From NCBI RefSeq assembly GCF_024213195.1, contig NZ_JANAVF010000014.1, positions 124,001 to 188,000 on the forward strand: DNA of 64,000 nucleotides, given 5' to 3'. Source of the stretch: Streptomyces sp. TBY4 (lineage in GTDB: Bacteria > Actinomycetota > Actinomycetes > Streptomycetales > Streptomycetaceae). Numbering within the stretch: the first letter of the stretch is position 1; each line of letters begins with the position of its first letter. Of this stretch, positions 8,705-16,499 are shown one piece after another. Under the pieces are notes generated by a model. The model had not been told where the DNA came from. It worked only from the letters and a program-made list of their open reading frames with translations, and did no database searches. The position numbers and the translations under genes were made by a program.

Positions 8705-8818
8705 TTGCCGTGTTCGGTTCCGCGTTTCCGTGGCGGCGGGGAATCGTTAACCAGGTCGAAAGTGGCGCGACGGTCGCCACTGGTCACCCCTGGGCACCCC
8801 TAGAAAAGGATTCTGATA

Positions 8819-9163
8819 ATGAAGCTCTCGAAGGTCGCTGCAGTCGTCGCCGGCTCCGTCGCCGCCCTCGGCGCCACCTCCCCCGCCTTCGCCGCCGAGG
8901 CGCAGCCCGTCCCGATGAGCCTGACGAGCGGGCTGACGGCGGTCACCGACTCGGTGAACCCGGTGTCGGCGGCGCTGCCCCAGACCGTGGGCAACGGACT
9001 GGCCGAGCAGGGCGAGAGCGTCCAGAAGGTCGTGACCACCGTCCAGGAGGTCAACAAGGTCCGCAACGACGCTCCGGCCGAGGTGATGAACCTGGCCAAC
9101 GGGGCCACCCAGGCCTCCCCGCTGCTCGGCGGAGTGAAGCTCAACGGCGGCGCCAAGCACTGA
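8819..9163 (+). CDS. Small secreted protein of unknown function
   Basis: 114 residues: a Sec signal (MKLSKVAAVVAGSVAALGAT, ending AFAAEA) and about 88 mature residues without Cys. The mature part is predicted to be amphipathic helical (GLTAVTDSVNPVSAALPQTV, QKVVTTVQEVNKVRND). It is not a chaplin or rodlin. It lies within the chaplin/rodlin island and ends at a shared convergent terminator. I recognise no family; a surface-associated role is inferred only from position. Confidence 0.7.
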   Translation: MKLSKVAAVVAGSVAALGATSPAFAAEAQPVPMSLTSGLTAVTDSVNPVSAALPQTVGNGLAEQGESVQKVVTTVQEVNKVRNDAPAEVMNLANGATQASPLLGGVKLNGGAKH

Positions 9164-9191
9164 CGGGCCCGCCCCGTTCTGCCGCCGACAC

Positions 9192-9232
9192 GACTGTGGG
9201 CGCCCCCGGCCTCGCCGGTGGCGCCCACAGTC
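9192..9232. terminator. Bidirectional terminator between convergent genes
   Basis: 13-bp perfect outer stem (9192-9204 with 9220-9232) plus inner GC pairing, midway between the stop of the small secreted protein and the stop of the minus-strand chaplin. Confidence 0.75.
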
Positions 9233-9249
9233 AGGTTTCGCGTCGAACG

Positions 9250-9489
9250 TCAGTCGTTGACGCAGACGTTGCCGAACGCCGGGTTCAGCGCGCCGATGAC
9301 GTTCACGGAGTTGCCGCAGACGTTGACCGGAACGTGGACCGGGACCTGTCCCAGGTTGCCCGAGAGGACACCGGGGGAACCCACGGCCGCGCCCTCGGCC
9401 TTGGAGTCGGCCATTGCGGAGCCGGCGGCACCGGCCGCAGCGAGACCAGCGGTGGCCAGGACCAGGGCGGCCTTCTTGGCAGTGTTCAT
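9250..9489 (-). CDS. Short chaplin
   Basis: 79 residues. The ATG at 9489 gives the signal MNTAKKAALVLATAGLAAAG ending SAMADS, then a chaplin domain from GSPGVLSGNLGQVPVHVPVN to FGNVCVND with both Cys. It is the only minus-strand chaplin in the island. AGAAGGTGCAC precedes the start. An upstream in-frame start at 9537 would add a hydrophilic segment before the signal peptide and is rejected. Confidence 0.93.
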   Translation of the reverse strand: MNTAKKAALVLATAGLAAAGAAGSAMADSKAEGAAVGSPGVLSGNLGQVPVHVPVNVCGNSVNVIGALNPAFGNVCVND

Positions 9490-9645
9490 GGGAAGTGCAC
9501 CTTCTCTTCGACGTTCTGCCCCGATTCCGGGGCTCACATCGAGCGAAACGGTCCACCTTCCCCGACGACACGGTTCCGCACGCGATCAGACCTGTTCAGC
9601 CCAATAGTCGTAACCGCGTGCGGGACCGCGTACGGATCCGGGTCC

Positions 9646-10188
9646 CTACGGAAGGAACTCGGCCCACGACGGGATCGACGGCATCGCCGGGACGAGACCC
9701 GCGGGTGTCCCGGGTACCGCCGGCACCGCAGCCGCGGGCGGGGCCGCGGGGTTGGAGACCGGGAGCGCCGGGACGCCGGGGACCTCCGGGATCGGGACGT
9801 CCGGGACCGGGACGTCGGGGATCTCCGGCAGCGCCGGGACCGGCAGTTCGGGAATCCCGGGGATGGCGGGCAGCGCCGGGATCGCGGGGATCTGCGGCAG
9901 GGACGGGAGCGTGGGCAGTTTGATCTCGGGGATCTGGATCCCCGAGAGCAGGGTGCCCAGGCTCTTGGTCAGGTCCGCCAGGATCTTGGAGACCGCGGCG
10001 AGGGCGTCCTCGACGGGACCCGCCGCCGCCACCCTCTCGTTGATCTCCTCCTGGGCGGCCGCCACCCTGTTCGCGGCGGCACCGGCACCCTCCGCGGCGC
10101 CCGCGGGGGCTGCCGCACCGGTGAGTATGACGACCGCCAGGGCCGAGGGGACGAGGATGCGGATGCGGGAGGCCTTGGTGCGGTGCAT
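9646..10188 (-). CDS. Secreted Pro-rich repeat protein of unknown function
   Basis: 180 residues with a Sec signal (to about residue 31, ending AGAAEG). A short Ala/Glu-rich helical segment (NRVAAAQEEINERVAA) follows. Then come about 100 residues of degenerate I/L-P repeats of two to four residues (IPEIKLPTLPSLPQIPAIP and variants). The repeat suggests an extended polyproline-like stalk. There is no wall anchor, no transmembrane tail and no Cys. AAGGA lies 6 bases before the ATG. It sits between a chaplin and the second rodlin. No family recognised. Confidence 0.7.
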   Translation of the reverse strand: MHRTKASRIRILVPSALAVVILTGAAAPAGAAEGAGAAANRVAAAQEEINERVAAAGPVEDALAAVSKILADLTKSLGTLLSGIQIPEIKLPTLPSLPQIPAIPALPAIPGIPELPVPALPEIPDVPVPDVPIPEVPGVPALPVSNPAAPPAAAVPAVPGTPAGLVPAMPSIPSWAEFLP

Positions 10189-10386
10189 GGGTGTTCCTTC
10201 TGGTGGTCGTCGCTCAGAAGCGGACCCGAGCGATCCGCTTCCTTACCCACCGTGCGAACGCGTTCTACGGAGCGCAACACGAGCGCGGGGCCCCGTACCC
10301 CGCTGCGGGGTGCGTACGGGCTTCGCGCACGCGTCCGGGGGCGGCTCACCCCACCCGGGGAAAACCTGCCCCTCCACAGGCCGTTT

Positions 10387-10471
10387 GAGTGAAGCAGCGG
10401 AACCAACCCTCTGACTGGGCAGTTGATCAGGGCGCTCCACTAGCGGGCACTCGTGCGACAAAAGGATCAAG
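10387..10471 (+). promoter_or_regulatory. Rodlin leader/promoter, conserved with 6366-6450
   Basis: GAGTGAAG at -85 and GTTGATC at -50 relative to the ATG, at the same distances as before the first rodlin gene. The intervening sequence has diverged. Confidence 0.55.
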
Positions 10472-10882
10472 ATGCTCAAGAAGATCATGACTGCTGCCGC
10501 GGTCACCGCCGCCGCCGTCGGCGCGGGCGCTGCTGCTGCCGCCCCCGCCATGGCGATCGGCAACGACAACGGGATCAACACCGTCAACGGGAACGGTGCC
10601 GTGCAGGCCTACGGCAACCAGAAGACCCACGGTGACATGAGCCCGCAGCTCGGCGTCGTCCAGGGCACCCTGAACAAGCCCTGCATCGGCCTGCCGGCCA
10701 AGGTCAACGCCCAGTCCCTGGTGGCGCTGCTCAACATCGGTGTCCAGGACATCAACGTCCTGTCCAACCCGCAGAACCAGCAGTGCACCGAGAACTCCAC
10801 CCAGGCCAAGGGCGACGAGCCGCTCTCGCACATCCTCAGCAACATCCCGGTCCTCTCGGGCAACGCCTCCGCCGGCAGCTGA
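10472..10882 (+). CDS. Rodlin (second copy)
   Basis: 136 residues, the same length as the first rodlin. The signal peptide ends APAMA, followed by IGNDNGINTVNGNGAVQA, NKPCIGLPAKVNAQS, QNQQCTENSTQAKGDEPLSH and SNIPVLSGNAS. The two Cys are conserved. ACAAAAGGATCAAG precedes the ATG. It forms the rodlet layer together with chaplins. Its separation from the first copy by five genes suggests insertion or rearrangement of an ancestral tandem pair. Confidence 0.93.
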   Translation: MLKKIMTAAAVTAAAVGAGAAAAAPAMAIGNDNGINTVNGNGAVQAYGNQKTHGDMSPQLGVVQGTLNKPCIGLPAKVNAQSLVALLNIGVQDINVLSNPQNQQCTENSTQAKGDEPLSHILSNIPVLSGNASAGS

Positions 10883-10922
10883 TCTCCGCTCCCGGCCCGC
10901 GGTCCGCGCAGTGCTGAAGTGA

Positions 10923-10959
10923 CGAGGGCCCCGGCAGCGTCCAGCTGCCGGGGCCCTCG
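10923..10959. terminator. Bidirectional terminator, rodlin / VKOR
   Basis: Perfect 16-bp stem (10923-10938 with 10944-10959) and a 5-base loop between convergent genes. Confidence 0.85.
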
Positions 10960-10983
10960 CATGCCGTCTGCCGGTCCGCGGGA

Positions 10984-11625
10984 TCAGCCGGTCCAGAACT
11001 CCCACCACCGGGTCAGGATCAGCATCCCGATCACGCCGGTGTGCAGAACGGGCGGGGCCCAGCCGAAGTCGGCGAAGAAGGACCGCACCGGGGCGGGCGC
11101 GGGGAGGATGCCCGTGCGGACGGTGTGCGCGGTGACCGCCCAGAACATCACCAGGGTGGACACCCAGGTCAGGCAGCACCACAGGCAGAGCGCGTTGATC
11201 TCGTAGAGCGACTGGACCATGAGCCAGGAGCAGAATCCGACGCCGAAGAGCATTCCGGCGTTCAGTCCGAGCCAGAACCAGCCGCGGTGGCGGGCCCCGG
11301 CCAGCAGGCCGGCGCCGACGCACACGACCGCCCCGTAGGCGACCAGCCCCAGCATCGGGTTGGGGAAGCCGAAGGCCGCCGCCTGCTCGCTCTTCATCAC
11401 GCTGCCGCAGGAGACCACCGGGTTGAGGCTGCAGGCGGGCTTGAAGTCCGGGTTCTCCAGCAGCAGGAACTTGTCCAGGGTGATGACCCAGGCGGCCAGC
11501 ACTCCGGCGGCCCCGGTGATCAGGAGCAGCCAGGCCAGCGCGCGGGGGGCTGCGATCGGTTCCGCATCCTTGGGGGTGTGGGGCCTGCCCTGCTGGCGGG
11601 GGACGCCCACGGTATTTGTTGCCAT
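10984..11625 (-). CDS. Vitamin K epoxide reductase (VKOR) family membrane protein
   Basis: 213 residues with five hydrophobic segments. It has the VKOR cysteines: a loop pair C65 and C73 (PACSLNPVVSCGSV) and the quinone-side CxxC, C147-C150 (CLWC). Bacterial VKOR regenerates the DsbA-type oxidant by passing electrons to menaquinone, so it supports disulfide formation in secreted proteins. The neighbouring chaplins and rodlins carry disulfide cysteines, which may make the location meaningful. No fused thioredoxin domain is present. Confidence 0.9.
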   Translation of the reverse strand: MATNTVGVPRQQGRPHTPKDAEPIAAPRALAWLLLITGAAGVLAAWVITLDKFLLLENPDFKPACSLNPVVSCGSVMKSEQAAAFGFPNPMLGLVAYGAVVCVGAGLLAGARHRGWFWLGLNAGMLFGVGFCSWLMVQSLYEINALCLWCCLTWVSTLVMFWAVTAHTVRTGILPAPAPVRSFFADFGWAPPVLHTGVIGMLILTRWWEFWTG

Positions 11626-11817
11626 ACGGTCATGCTCCCGCCCTTGTGCCCGTTATCCGGCCCAACCATGCTCATCGGCATGGAGGTTGACCTGAAGGGG
11701 TGGCTGGAACCCCTGGCGCTTCCCGGACGTTTTACCGAACCCCGGACGTGATGTCAGACCCAGGGGCTACGTTGAGCTTCCGCGAAGTGACGAGCTGCGA
11801 CGGCCTGGAGACCCACC

Positions 11818-12588
11818 TTGAGCGATCCGCACGAGACAACCGAGGCGCACCTCGAGCGACTCCTGGGCCGCGCCCTCAACTCCTTCGACCTGCCTGACGA
11901 ATTGGTCGAGCAACTGGGCACCGCGCTCGCCCACAGGTCCACCCTGCACACCACCCGCCGCAGTGCCGCGGCGGGACCGTGGCGGGAGATACACCGGCAC
12001 GCCTACCTGCTGTCCGACGGCGACTCCGTGGTCCTGTGGGAGCTGGCCCACCGTCAGGATGCCGACCTCTCGATACGGTACGAGGTCTTCGCGAGCAAGG
12101 CGGAGACCTGCCTCGCGGCGGCCCGGCTCTTCGGCGAGGTCCCCTCGCAGGTGGCGCGGGAGCTCGTGGAGGTGACGGTCGAGGAGGAGCCGGAGAGCGA
12201 CATCGCCGTGCTGAGCGCGCTGTTCACCAACCCGACCCCCGCCCAGCGGCACCGCGAGTACGCGGTGGAGGAGTCCGCGGACCACGCCCGGCGGGTGCTG
12301 CGCCGCGCGGAGAACCCGGACCGGCCGGGCGACCGGGTGGCCCTGCTGCTGCGGTCGGCCTACGCGCACCAGATCACGCAGGTCTTCGGCACCCGGCAGT
12401 GCCTCGCGGACGGGCGGGACGCCGGCTTCAGCCTCTACGAGCACTCCTTCGTCCTCCTGGACGGGACGGAGTTCAGCCTGTGGGAGGTCGAGCACACGGT
12501 GACCCCGGACGGGCGGCACATGTGCGAGGTCTACGAGACCGAAACGGCCGCGCGCGGAGCCATGGAGCTCCGCGCGCGGGTGCGGTGA
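11818..12588 (+). CDS. DUF6227 family protein
   Basis: 256 residues, soluble and acidic, no signal or membrane segment. The start is TTG at 11818 with GGAG 8 bases upstream. MSDPHETTEAHLERLLGRAL, HRHAYLLSDGDSVVLWELAH and FSLWEVEHTV resemble the Streptomyces-restricted DUF6227 family, whose function is not known. The sequence GDSVVLWELAH reappears in altered form as GTEFSLWEVEH, hinting at an internal duplication. It converges on fruA with only 12 bp between the stops. Confidence 0.75.
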   Translation: MSDPHETTEAHLERLLGRALNSFDLPDELVEQLGTALAHRSTLHTTRRSAAAGPWREIHRHAYLLSDGDSVVLWELAHRQDADLSIRYEVFASKAETCLAAARLFGEVPSQVARELVEVTVEEEPESDIAVLSALFTNPTPAQRHREYAVEESADHARRVLRRAENPDRPGDRVALLLRSAYAHQITQVFGTRQCLADGRDAGFSLYEHSFVLLDGTEFSLWEVEHTVTPDGRHMCEVYETETAARGAMELRARVR

Positions 12589-12600
12589 CGGGGGCGGCCG

Positions 12601-14655
12601 TCAGGCTGCGATGGTGACCTTCGCCGGTTCCGGGGCGGGAGCCGGCAGGGGCGCCGCTGCGGCGGCCCCGGCCTGCTTGCGCATCCCCTTCAGGAGGATG
12701 ACCAGGCCGGCGGTGGTGGCCGTACCGGCGGCGATCGCGATCAGGTAGAGCAGCGGGTTGCCGATCAGCGGGATCACGAAGATGCCGCCGTGCGGGGCCC
12801 GCAGGGTGCACTCGAAGGCCATCGAGAGCGCTCCGGTGACGGCTCCGCCCATCATGGAGGCCGGGATCACGCGCAGCGGGTCGGCCGCGGCGAACGGGAT
12901 GGCGCCCTCGCTGATGAAGGAGGCGCCGAGGAACCAGGCGGCCTTGCCGTTCTCCCGCTCGGACTGGGAGAAGAGCCGGCCGCGGACCGTGGTGGCCAGG
13001 GCCATCGCCAGCGGCGGCACCATGCCGGCGGCCATCACGGCCGCCATGACCTTGAGGCTGCCCTCGTTGGGGGTGGCGAGGCCGCCGATGGCGAAGGCGT
13101 AGGCCACCTTGTTGAGCGGGCCGCCGAGGTCGAAGCACATCATCAGGCCGAGGATGACGCCGAGGATGATCGCGTTGGCGCCGGAGAGGCCCGACAGCCA
13201 GTCGGTGAGGGCCCGCTGGAGCGAGGCGACGGGCTTGCCGACGACCAGGAACATCAGGAACGCGGTGACGGCGGAGCCGATGAGCGGCAGGACCACCACC
13301 GGCATGATCCCGCGCAGGGCGGTGGGGATCCTCAGCCGCTGGACGGCGAGGACGGTGCCGCCCGCGATGAGGCCGGCGATCAGGCCGCCGAGGAAGCCGG
13401 CGTCGATGGTCAGGGCCACGGCGCCGCCGACGAAGCCGGGGACGAGACCGGGCCGGTCGGCCATGCCGTAGGCGATGTAGCCGGCGAGTACGGGGACCAG
13501 GAAGCCGAAGGCGAGGCCGCCGGTCTGGAAGAGCAGCGCGGCCCAGCTGGCGGCCTCGGTCCAGACGAAGTGCTCGGCCACGGAGGGGGCGTTGTTGATC
13601 TCGTACCCGCCGATGGCGAAGGCGAGGGCGATGAGGAGGCCGCCGGCGGCGACGAAGGGGACCATGTAGCTGACGCCGGACATCAGCCAGGTGCGGAGCT
13701 TCGCGCCGTAGCCGTCCTGGGGGTCGCCGGCCTCTTCGACCGGGGTCGGGGTGGTGGGGGCGGTCTCGCCGCGTTCCGCCTTGGCGCGGGCCTCCTGGAG
13801 GAGTTCGGCCGGGCGGTTGATGCCGGCCTTGACGCCGACGTCGACGGTGGGCTTGCCGGCGAAGCGGGCCCTTTCCCTGACCGGGACGTCGTGGGCGAAG
13901 ACTGCCGCGTCGGCGGCGGCGATGGTCTCCGGGGTGAGCTTGGTGAAGCCGGCCGAGCCCTGGGTTTCGACCGTGAGCTCGATGCCCGCCGCTTGCGCGG
14001 CCTGGGTGAGGGCCTCGGCGGCCATGTAGGTGTGCGCGATCCCGGTGGGACAGGACGTGACGGCCACGATGCGGAACGGCTGCCCTGCGGGGCTCTCCCC
14101 CACCCCGCCCCTTCCCGAAACCGGGGCTCCGCCCCCGGACCCCCGCTCCTCAAACGCCGGAGGGGCTGGATTGGGCGCCGGAGGGGCTGGGTTGGTGGCC
14201 GGAGGGGCTGGATTCGGCTCGCCCGCCACGAGGGCCGCGGCTTCCTCCGGGGTGGCCGCCGCGCGGAGGGCTGCGACGAAGTCCGGGCGCATCAGGCGGC
14301 GGGCCAGGGTGGAGAGGATGGAGAGGTGGGCGTCGTCGGCACCTGCCGGGGCGGCTATCAGGAAGATCAGGTCCGCCGGGCCGTCCGGGGCGCCGAAGTC
14401 GATGCCGGAGGGGGAGCGGCCGAAGGCCAGGGTGGGGGTCGTGACGTGGGCGGACCGGCAGTGGGGGATGCCTATGCCGCCCTCCAGGCCGGTCGGCATC
14501 TGGGCCTCGCGCGCCGCCACGTCGGCCAGGAAGCCGTCCAGGTCGGTGACCCGGCCCAGCGCCACCATCCGTTCGGCGAGGGCACGTGCCGCCCCCTCCT
14601 TGGACTCGGCGGACAGGTCGAGGTCGACCAGTTCGAAGGTGATCATCTCGCTCAT
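12601..14655 (-). CDS. fruA: Fructose PTS permease, EIIABC
   Basis: 684 residues in domain order EIIA (about 1-145, phospho-His in GIGIPHCRS), a Pro-rich linker (about 146-182), EIIB (about 190-290, phospho-Cys in VTSCPTGIAHTYMAAE) and EIIC (about 315-660, multiple membrane helices). It imports and phosphorylates fructose to fructose 1-phosphate. The ATG overlaps the fruK stop (ATGA). The linker is encoded by a copy of the genome's intergenic repeat (see 14113-14215) and reads as three NPAPPA units. Expression is presumably controlled by the DeoR-type regulator at the head of the operon. Confidence 0.93.
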   Translation of the reverse strand: MSEMITFELVDLDLSAESKEGAARALAERMVALGRVTDLDGFLADVAAREAQMPTGLEGGIGIPHCRSAHVTTPTLAFGRSPSGIDFGAPDGPADLIFLIAAPAGADDAHLSILSTLARRLMRPDFVAALRAAATPEEAAALVAGEPNPAPPATNPAPPAPNPAPPAFEERGSGGGAPVSGRGGVGESPAGQPFRIVAVTSCPTGIAHTYMAAEALTQAAQAAGIELTVETQGSAGFTKLTPETIAAADAAVFAHDVPVRERARFAGKPTVDVGVKAGINRPAELLQEARAKAERGETAPTTPTPVEEAGDPQDGYGAKLRTWLMSGVSYMVPFVAAGGLLIALAFAIGGYEINNAPSVAEHFVWTEAASWAALLFQTGGLAFGFLVPVLAGYIAYGMADRPGLVPGFVGGAVALTIDAGFLGGLIAGLIAGGTVLAVQRLRIPTALRGIMPVVVLPLIGSAVTAFLMFLVVGKPVASLQRALTDWLSGLSGANAIILGVILGLMMCFDLGGPLNKVAYAFAIGGLATPNEGSLKVMAAVMAAGMVPPLAMALATTVRGRLFSQSERENGKAAWFLGASFISEGAIPFAAADPLRVIPASMMGGAVTGALSMAFECTLRAPHGGIFVIPLIGNPLLYLIAIAAGTATTAGLVILLKGMRKQAGAAAAAPLPAPAPEPAKVTIAA
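14113..14215 (+). repeat. Intergenic-type repeat embedded in the fruA linker
   Basis: The plus strand here reads GGGGCTCCGCCCCCGGAC, then CTCCTCAAACGCCGGAGGGG and two further truncated GCCGGAGGGGCTGG units. The same words in the same order form the intergenic array at 19172-19345. Here the element lies inside an open reading frame and encodes the EIIA-EIIB linker of FruA. Confidence 0.8.
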
Positions 14656-15605
14656 CGCTCGTCGCTCATTTCGGACAGAGGGAGGTCCAGGGGCAGGTCC
14701 TGGGTGATGTGGACCGCGTCGGGGCGCAGGTCGGATGGGGCCGGCATGGCGCTGCCGGGGAGCTGGACCGCGGCCGCGCCGTGGGCCAGGGCGGAGGCCA
14801 GGGCCGCAGGGCCCGTACCGCCCGCGATCAGGAAGCCGGCGAGGGACGCGTCGCCCGCGCCGACGTTGCTGCGGACCGAGGAGACGGCCGCCGTGCCGTA
14901 GTAGGCGCCCTCCTCGGAGACCAGGAGCTGGCCGTCCGCGCCGAGGGAGGCCAGGACCGCGGCGGCGCCGCGTGCGCGCAGTTCCTCCGCGGCCTTGAGC
15001 ACGTCGCCGAGGGTGGCCAGGGGCCGCCCCACCGCGGCCGCGAGCTCCGAGGCGTTCGGCTTGATCACGTCCGGGCGGGCCGGCAGCGCCGCGAGCAGCG
15101 CCGGGCCGGAGGTGTCCAGGGCGATGCGGGCGCCCGCGGCGTGGGCCCGGGTCACGATCTCGGCGTACCACTCGGGGCCGAGGCCGCGCGGGAGGCTGCC
15201 GCAGCAGGCGATCCAGGCGGCGCCGCCCGAGCAGGTCCGGACGGTTTCCAGGAGGAGCGCGGATTCCTCGGCGGTCAGCGCCGGGCCGGCCGCGTTGATC
15301 TTGGTGAGGGTGCCGTCCGGTTCGGCGAGGGAGATGTTGGAGCGGGTCTGCCCGGTGATGGAGACCGCCGTGACGTCCACGCCCTGGGCGCCGAGGAGTT
15401 CGGCGATCATCGTGCCCGGCGCACCGCCGAGCGGCATGACCGCCGTCGTACGGACGCCCGCGGCGGCCACCGCGCGGGAGACGTTGACCCCCTTGCCCCC
15501 GGGGTCGACCCGGTCGCCGCTCGCGCGGAGCACCTCGCCGCGGTCCAGCGCGGGGACTTCGTAGGTCCGGTCGAGGGAGGGGTTCGGGGTGACGGTGAGG
15601 ATCAT
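14652..15605 (-). CDS. fruK: 1-phosphofructokinase
   Basis: 317 residues, PfkB/ribokinase family. It has the substrate-side GGKGVNVSRAVAAAG (about residue 38) and the anion-hole/catalytic motif NVGAGDASLAGF (about 250). It phosphorylates fructose 1-phosphate to fructose 1,6-bisphosphate. It overlaps by 4 bp both the regulator stop upstream and the fruA start downstream (ATGA each time), giving a tightly coupled operon. Confidence 0.92.
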   Translation of the reverse strand: MILTVTPNPSLDRTYEVPALDRGEVLRASGDRVDPGGKGVNVSRAVAAAGVRTTAVMPLGGAPGTMIAELLGAQGVDVTAVSITGQTRSNISLAEPDGTLTKINAAGPALTAEESALLLETVRTCSGGAAWIACCGSLPRGLGPEWYAEIVTRAHAAGARIALDTSGPALLAALPARPDVIKPNASELAAAVGRPLATLGDVLKAAEELRARGAAAVLASLGADGQLLVSEEGAYYGTAAVSSVRSNVGAGDASLAGFLIAGGTGPAALASALAHGAAAVQLPGSAMPAPSDLRPDAVHITQDLPLDLPLSEMSDER

Positions 15606-16363
15606 ACGAGCACAACTTCCGTACCGGCGGCCTCGATCGCCGCCTTGTGGGCGGGGCTGAGCCCCTGGTCCGTGATGAGGAGGTCGACGTCGGCGAAGGT
15701 GCCGAAGCACGCGAAGTGCTCCTGGCCCGCCTTCGCGGAGTCGGCGAGGAGGACGACGCGGCGGGCGGCCGCCATCGCTGCCCGCTTGACGGCGGCCTCG
15801 GCGAGATCGGGGGTGGTCAGGCCGCCCTCGGCGGTGAAGCCGTTCGTCGCGAGGAAGAGGACGTCCGCGCGGATCTCGGCGTAGGCGCGCAGCGCCCAGG
15901 CGTCGACCGCGGCGCGGGTACGGTGGCGGACCCGGCCTCCGACGAGGTGGAGGTCGATGCCGGTGTGGTCGGCGAGCCGGGCGGCGACGGGCAGCGCGTG
16001 GGTGACCACGGTGAGCGCGGTGTCGACGGGGATGGCTGCGGCGAGGCGGGCCACCGTGCTTCCCGCGTCGAGGATGACGCTGCCGGTCTCGGGGAGTTCG
16101 GCGAGGGCGGCGGCCGCGATGCGGTCCTTCTCGTCGGCGGCGGTGGCCTCGCGCTCGGTGAGGTCCGGCTCGAAGTCGAGGCGGCCGGCCGGTATGGCAC
16201 CGCCGTGCACCCGGCGCACGAGCCCGGCCCGGTCCAGGGCCTTGAGGTCGCGGCGCACGGTCTCCGCCGTGACCTGGAACTGCTCGGCCAGGGAGAGGAC
16301 GTCCACCCGGCCCGCCTCGCGGGCGAGGCGGAGGATCTCCTGCTGGCGCTCCGGTGCGTACAT
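15602..16363 (-). CDS. fruR: DeoR-family regulator of the fructose operon
   Basis: 253 residues. The N-terminal DeoR helix-turn-helix (RQQEILRLAREAGRVDVLSL, then VTAETVRRDLKALDRAGLV) is followed by the sugar-phosphate sensing DeoRC domain (ILDAGSTVARLA, ATNGFTAEGGLT, LLADSAKAGQEHF). It probably responds to fructose 1-phosphate and represses the operon that it heads. The symbol is assigned by position with fruK/fruA. Confidence 0.88.
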   Translation of the reverse strand: MYAPERQQEILRLAREAGRVDVLSLAEQFQVTAETVRRDLKALDRAGLVRRVHGGAIPAGRLDFEPDLTEREATAADEKDRIAAAALAELPETGSVILDAGSTVARLAAAIPVDTALTVVTHALPVAARLADHTGIDLHLVGGRVRHRTRAAVDAWALRAYAEIRADVLFLATNGFTAEGGLTTPDLAEAAVKRAAMAAARRVVLLADSAKAGQEHFACFGTFADVDLLITDQGLSPAHKAAIEAAGTEVVLV

Positions 16364-16415
16364 GTGGTTTCAGATCCGTTCGATGCCCGACTCTGTGGAT
16401 TCCTTCGTAGAGTAC

Positions 16416-16448
16416 GCCCGTTTGCGTCTGAAAACAAAACAAACGGGC
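16416..16448. promoter_or_regulatory. Candidate FruR operator
   Basis: Inverted repeat GCCCGTTTG (16416-16424) and CAAACGGGC (16440-16448) separated by 15 bases, about 50-85 bases upstream of fruR. The intervening sequence is A-rich. The right arm overlaps the base of the terminator hairpin of the preceding gene. Confidence 0.5.
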
Positions 16449-16478
16449 ATGTCCGCCAACAGAAGCGGACATGCCCGT
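16443..16478 (-). terminator. Intrinsic terminator of the MFS gene
   Basis: Perfect 14-bp stem (16443-16456 with 16465-16478) and 8-base loop. On the minus strand it is followed by TTTGTTTTGTTTTC, an unusually good U-tract for a streptomycete. Confidence 0.85.
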
Positions 16479-16499
16479 AAGTGGGGTGAGGCGTCGGTG

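Noticed and set aside
12790..14901. Long plus-strand open frame opposite fruA
   Set aside because: High-GC antisense shadow; composition is Gly/Asp/Arg-rich with no domain, and fruA on the other strand is certain.
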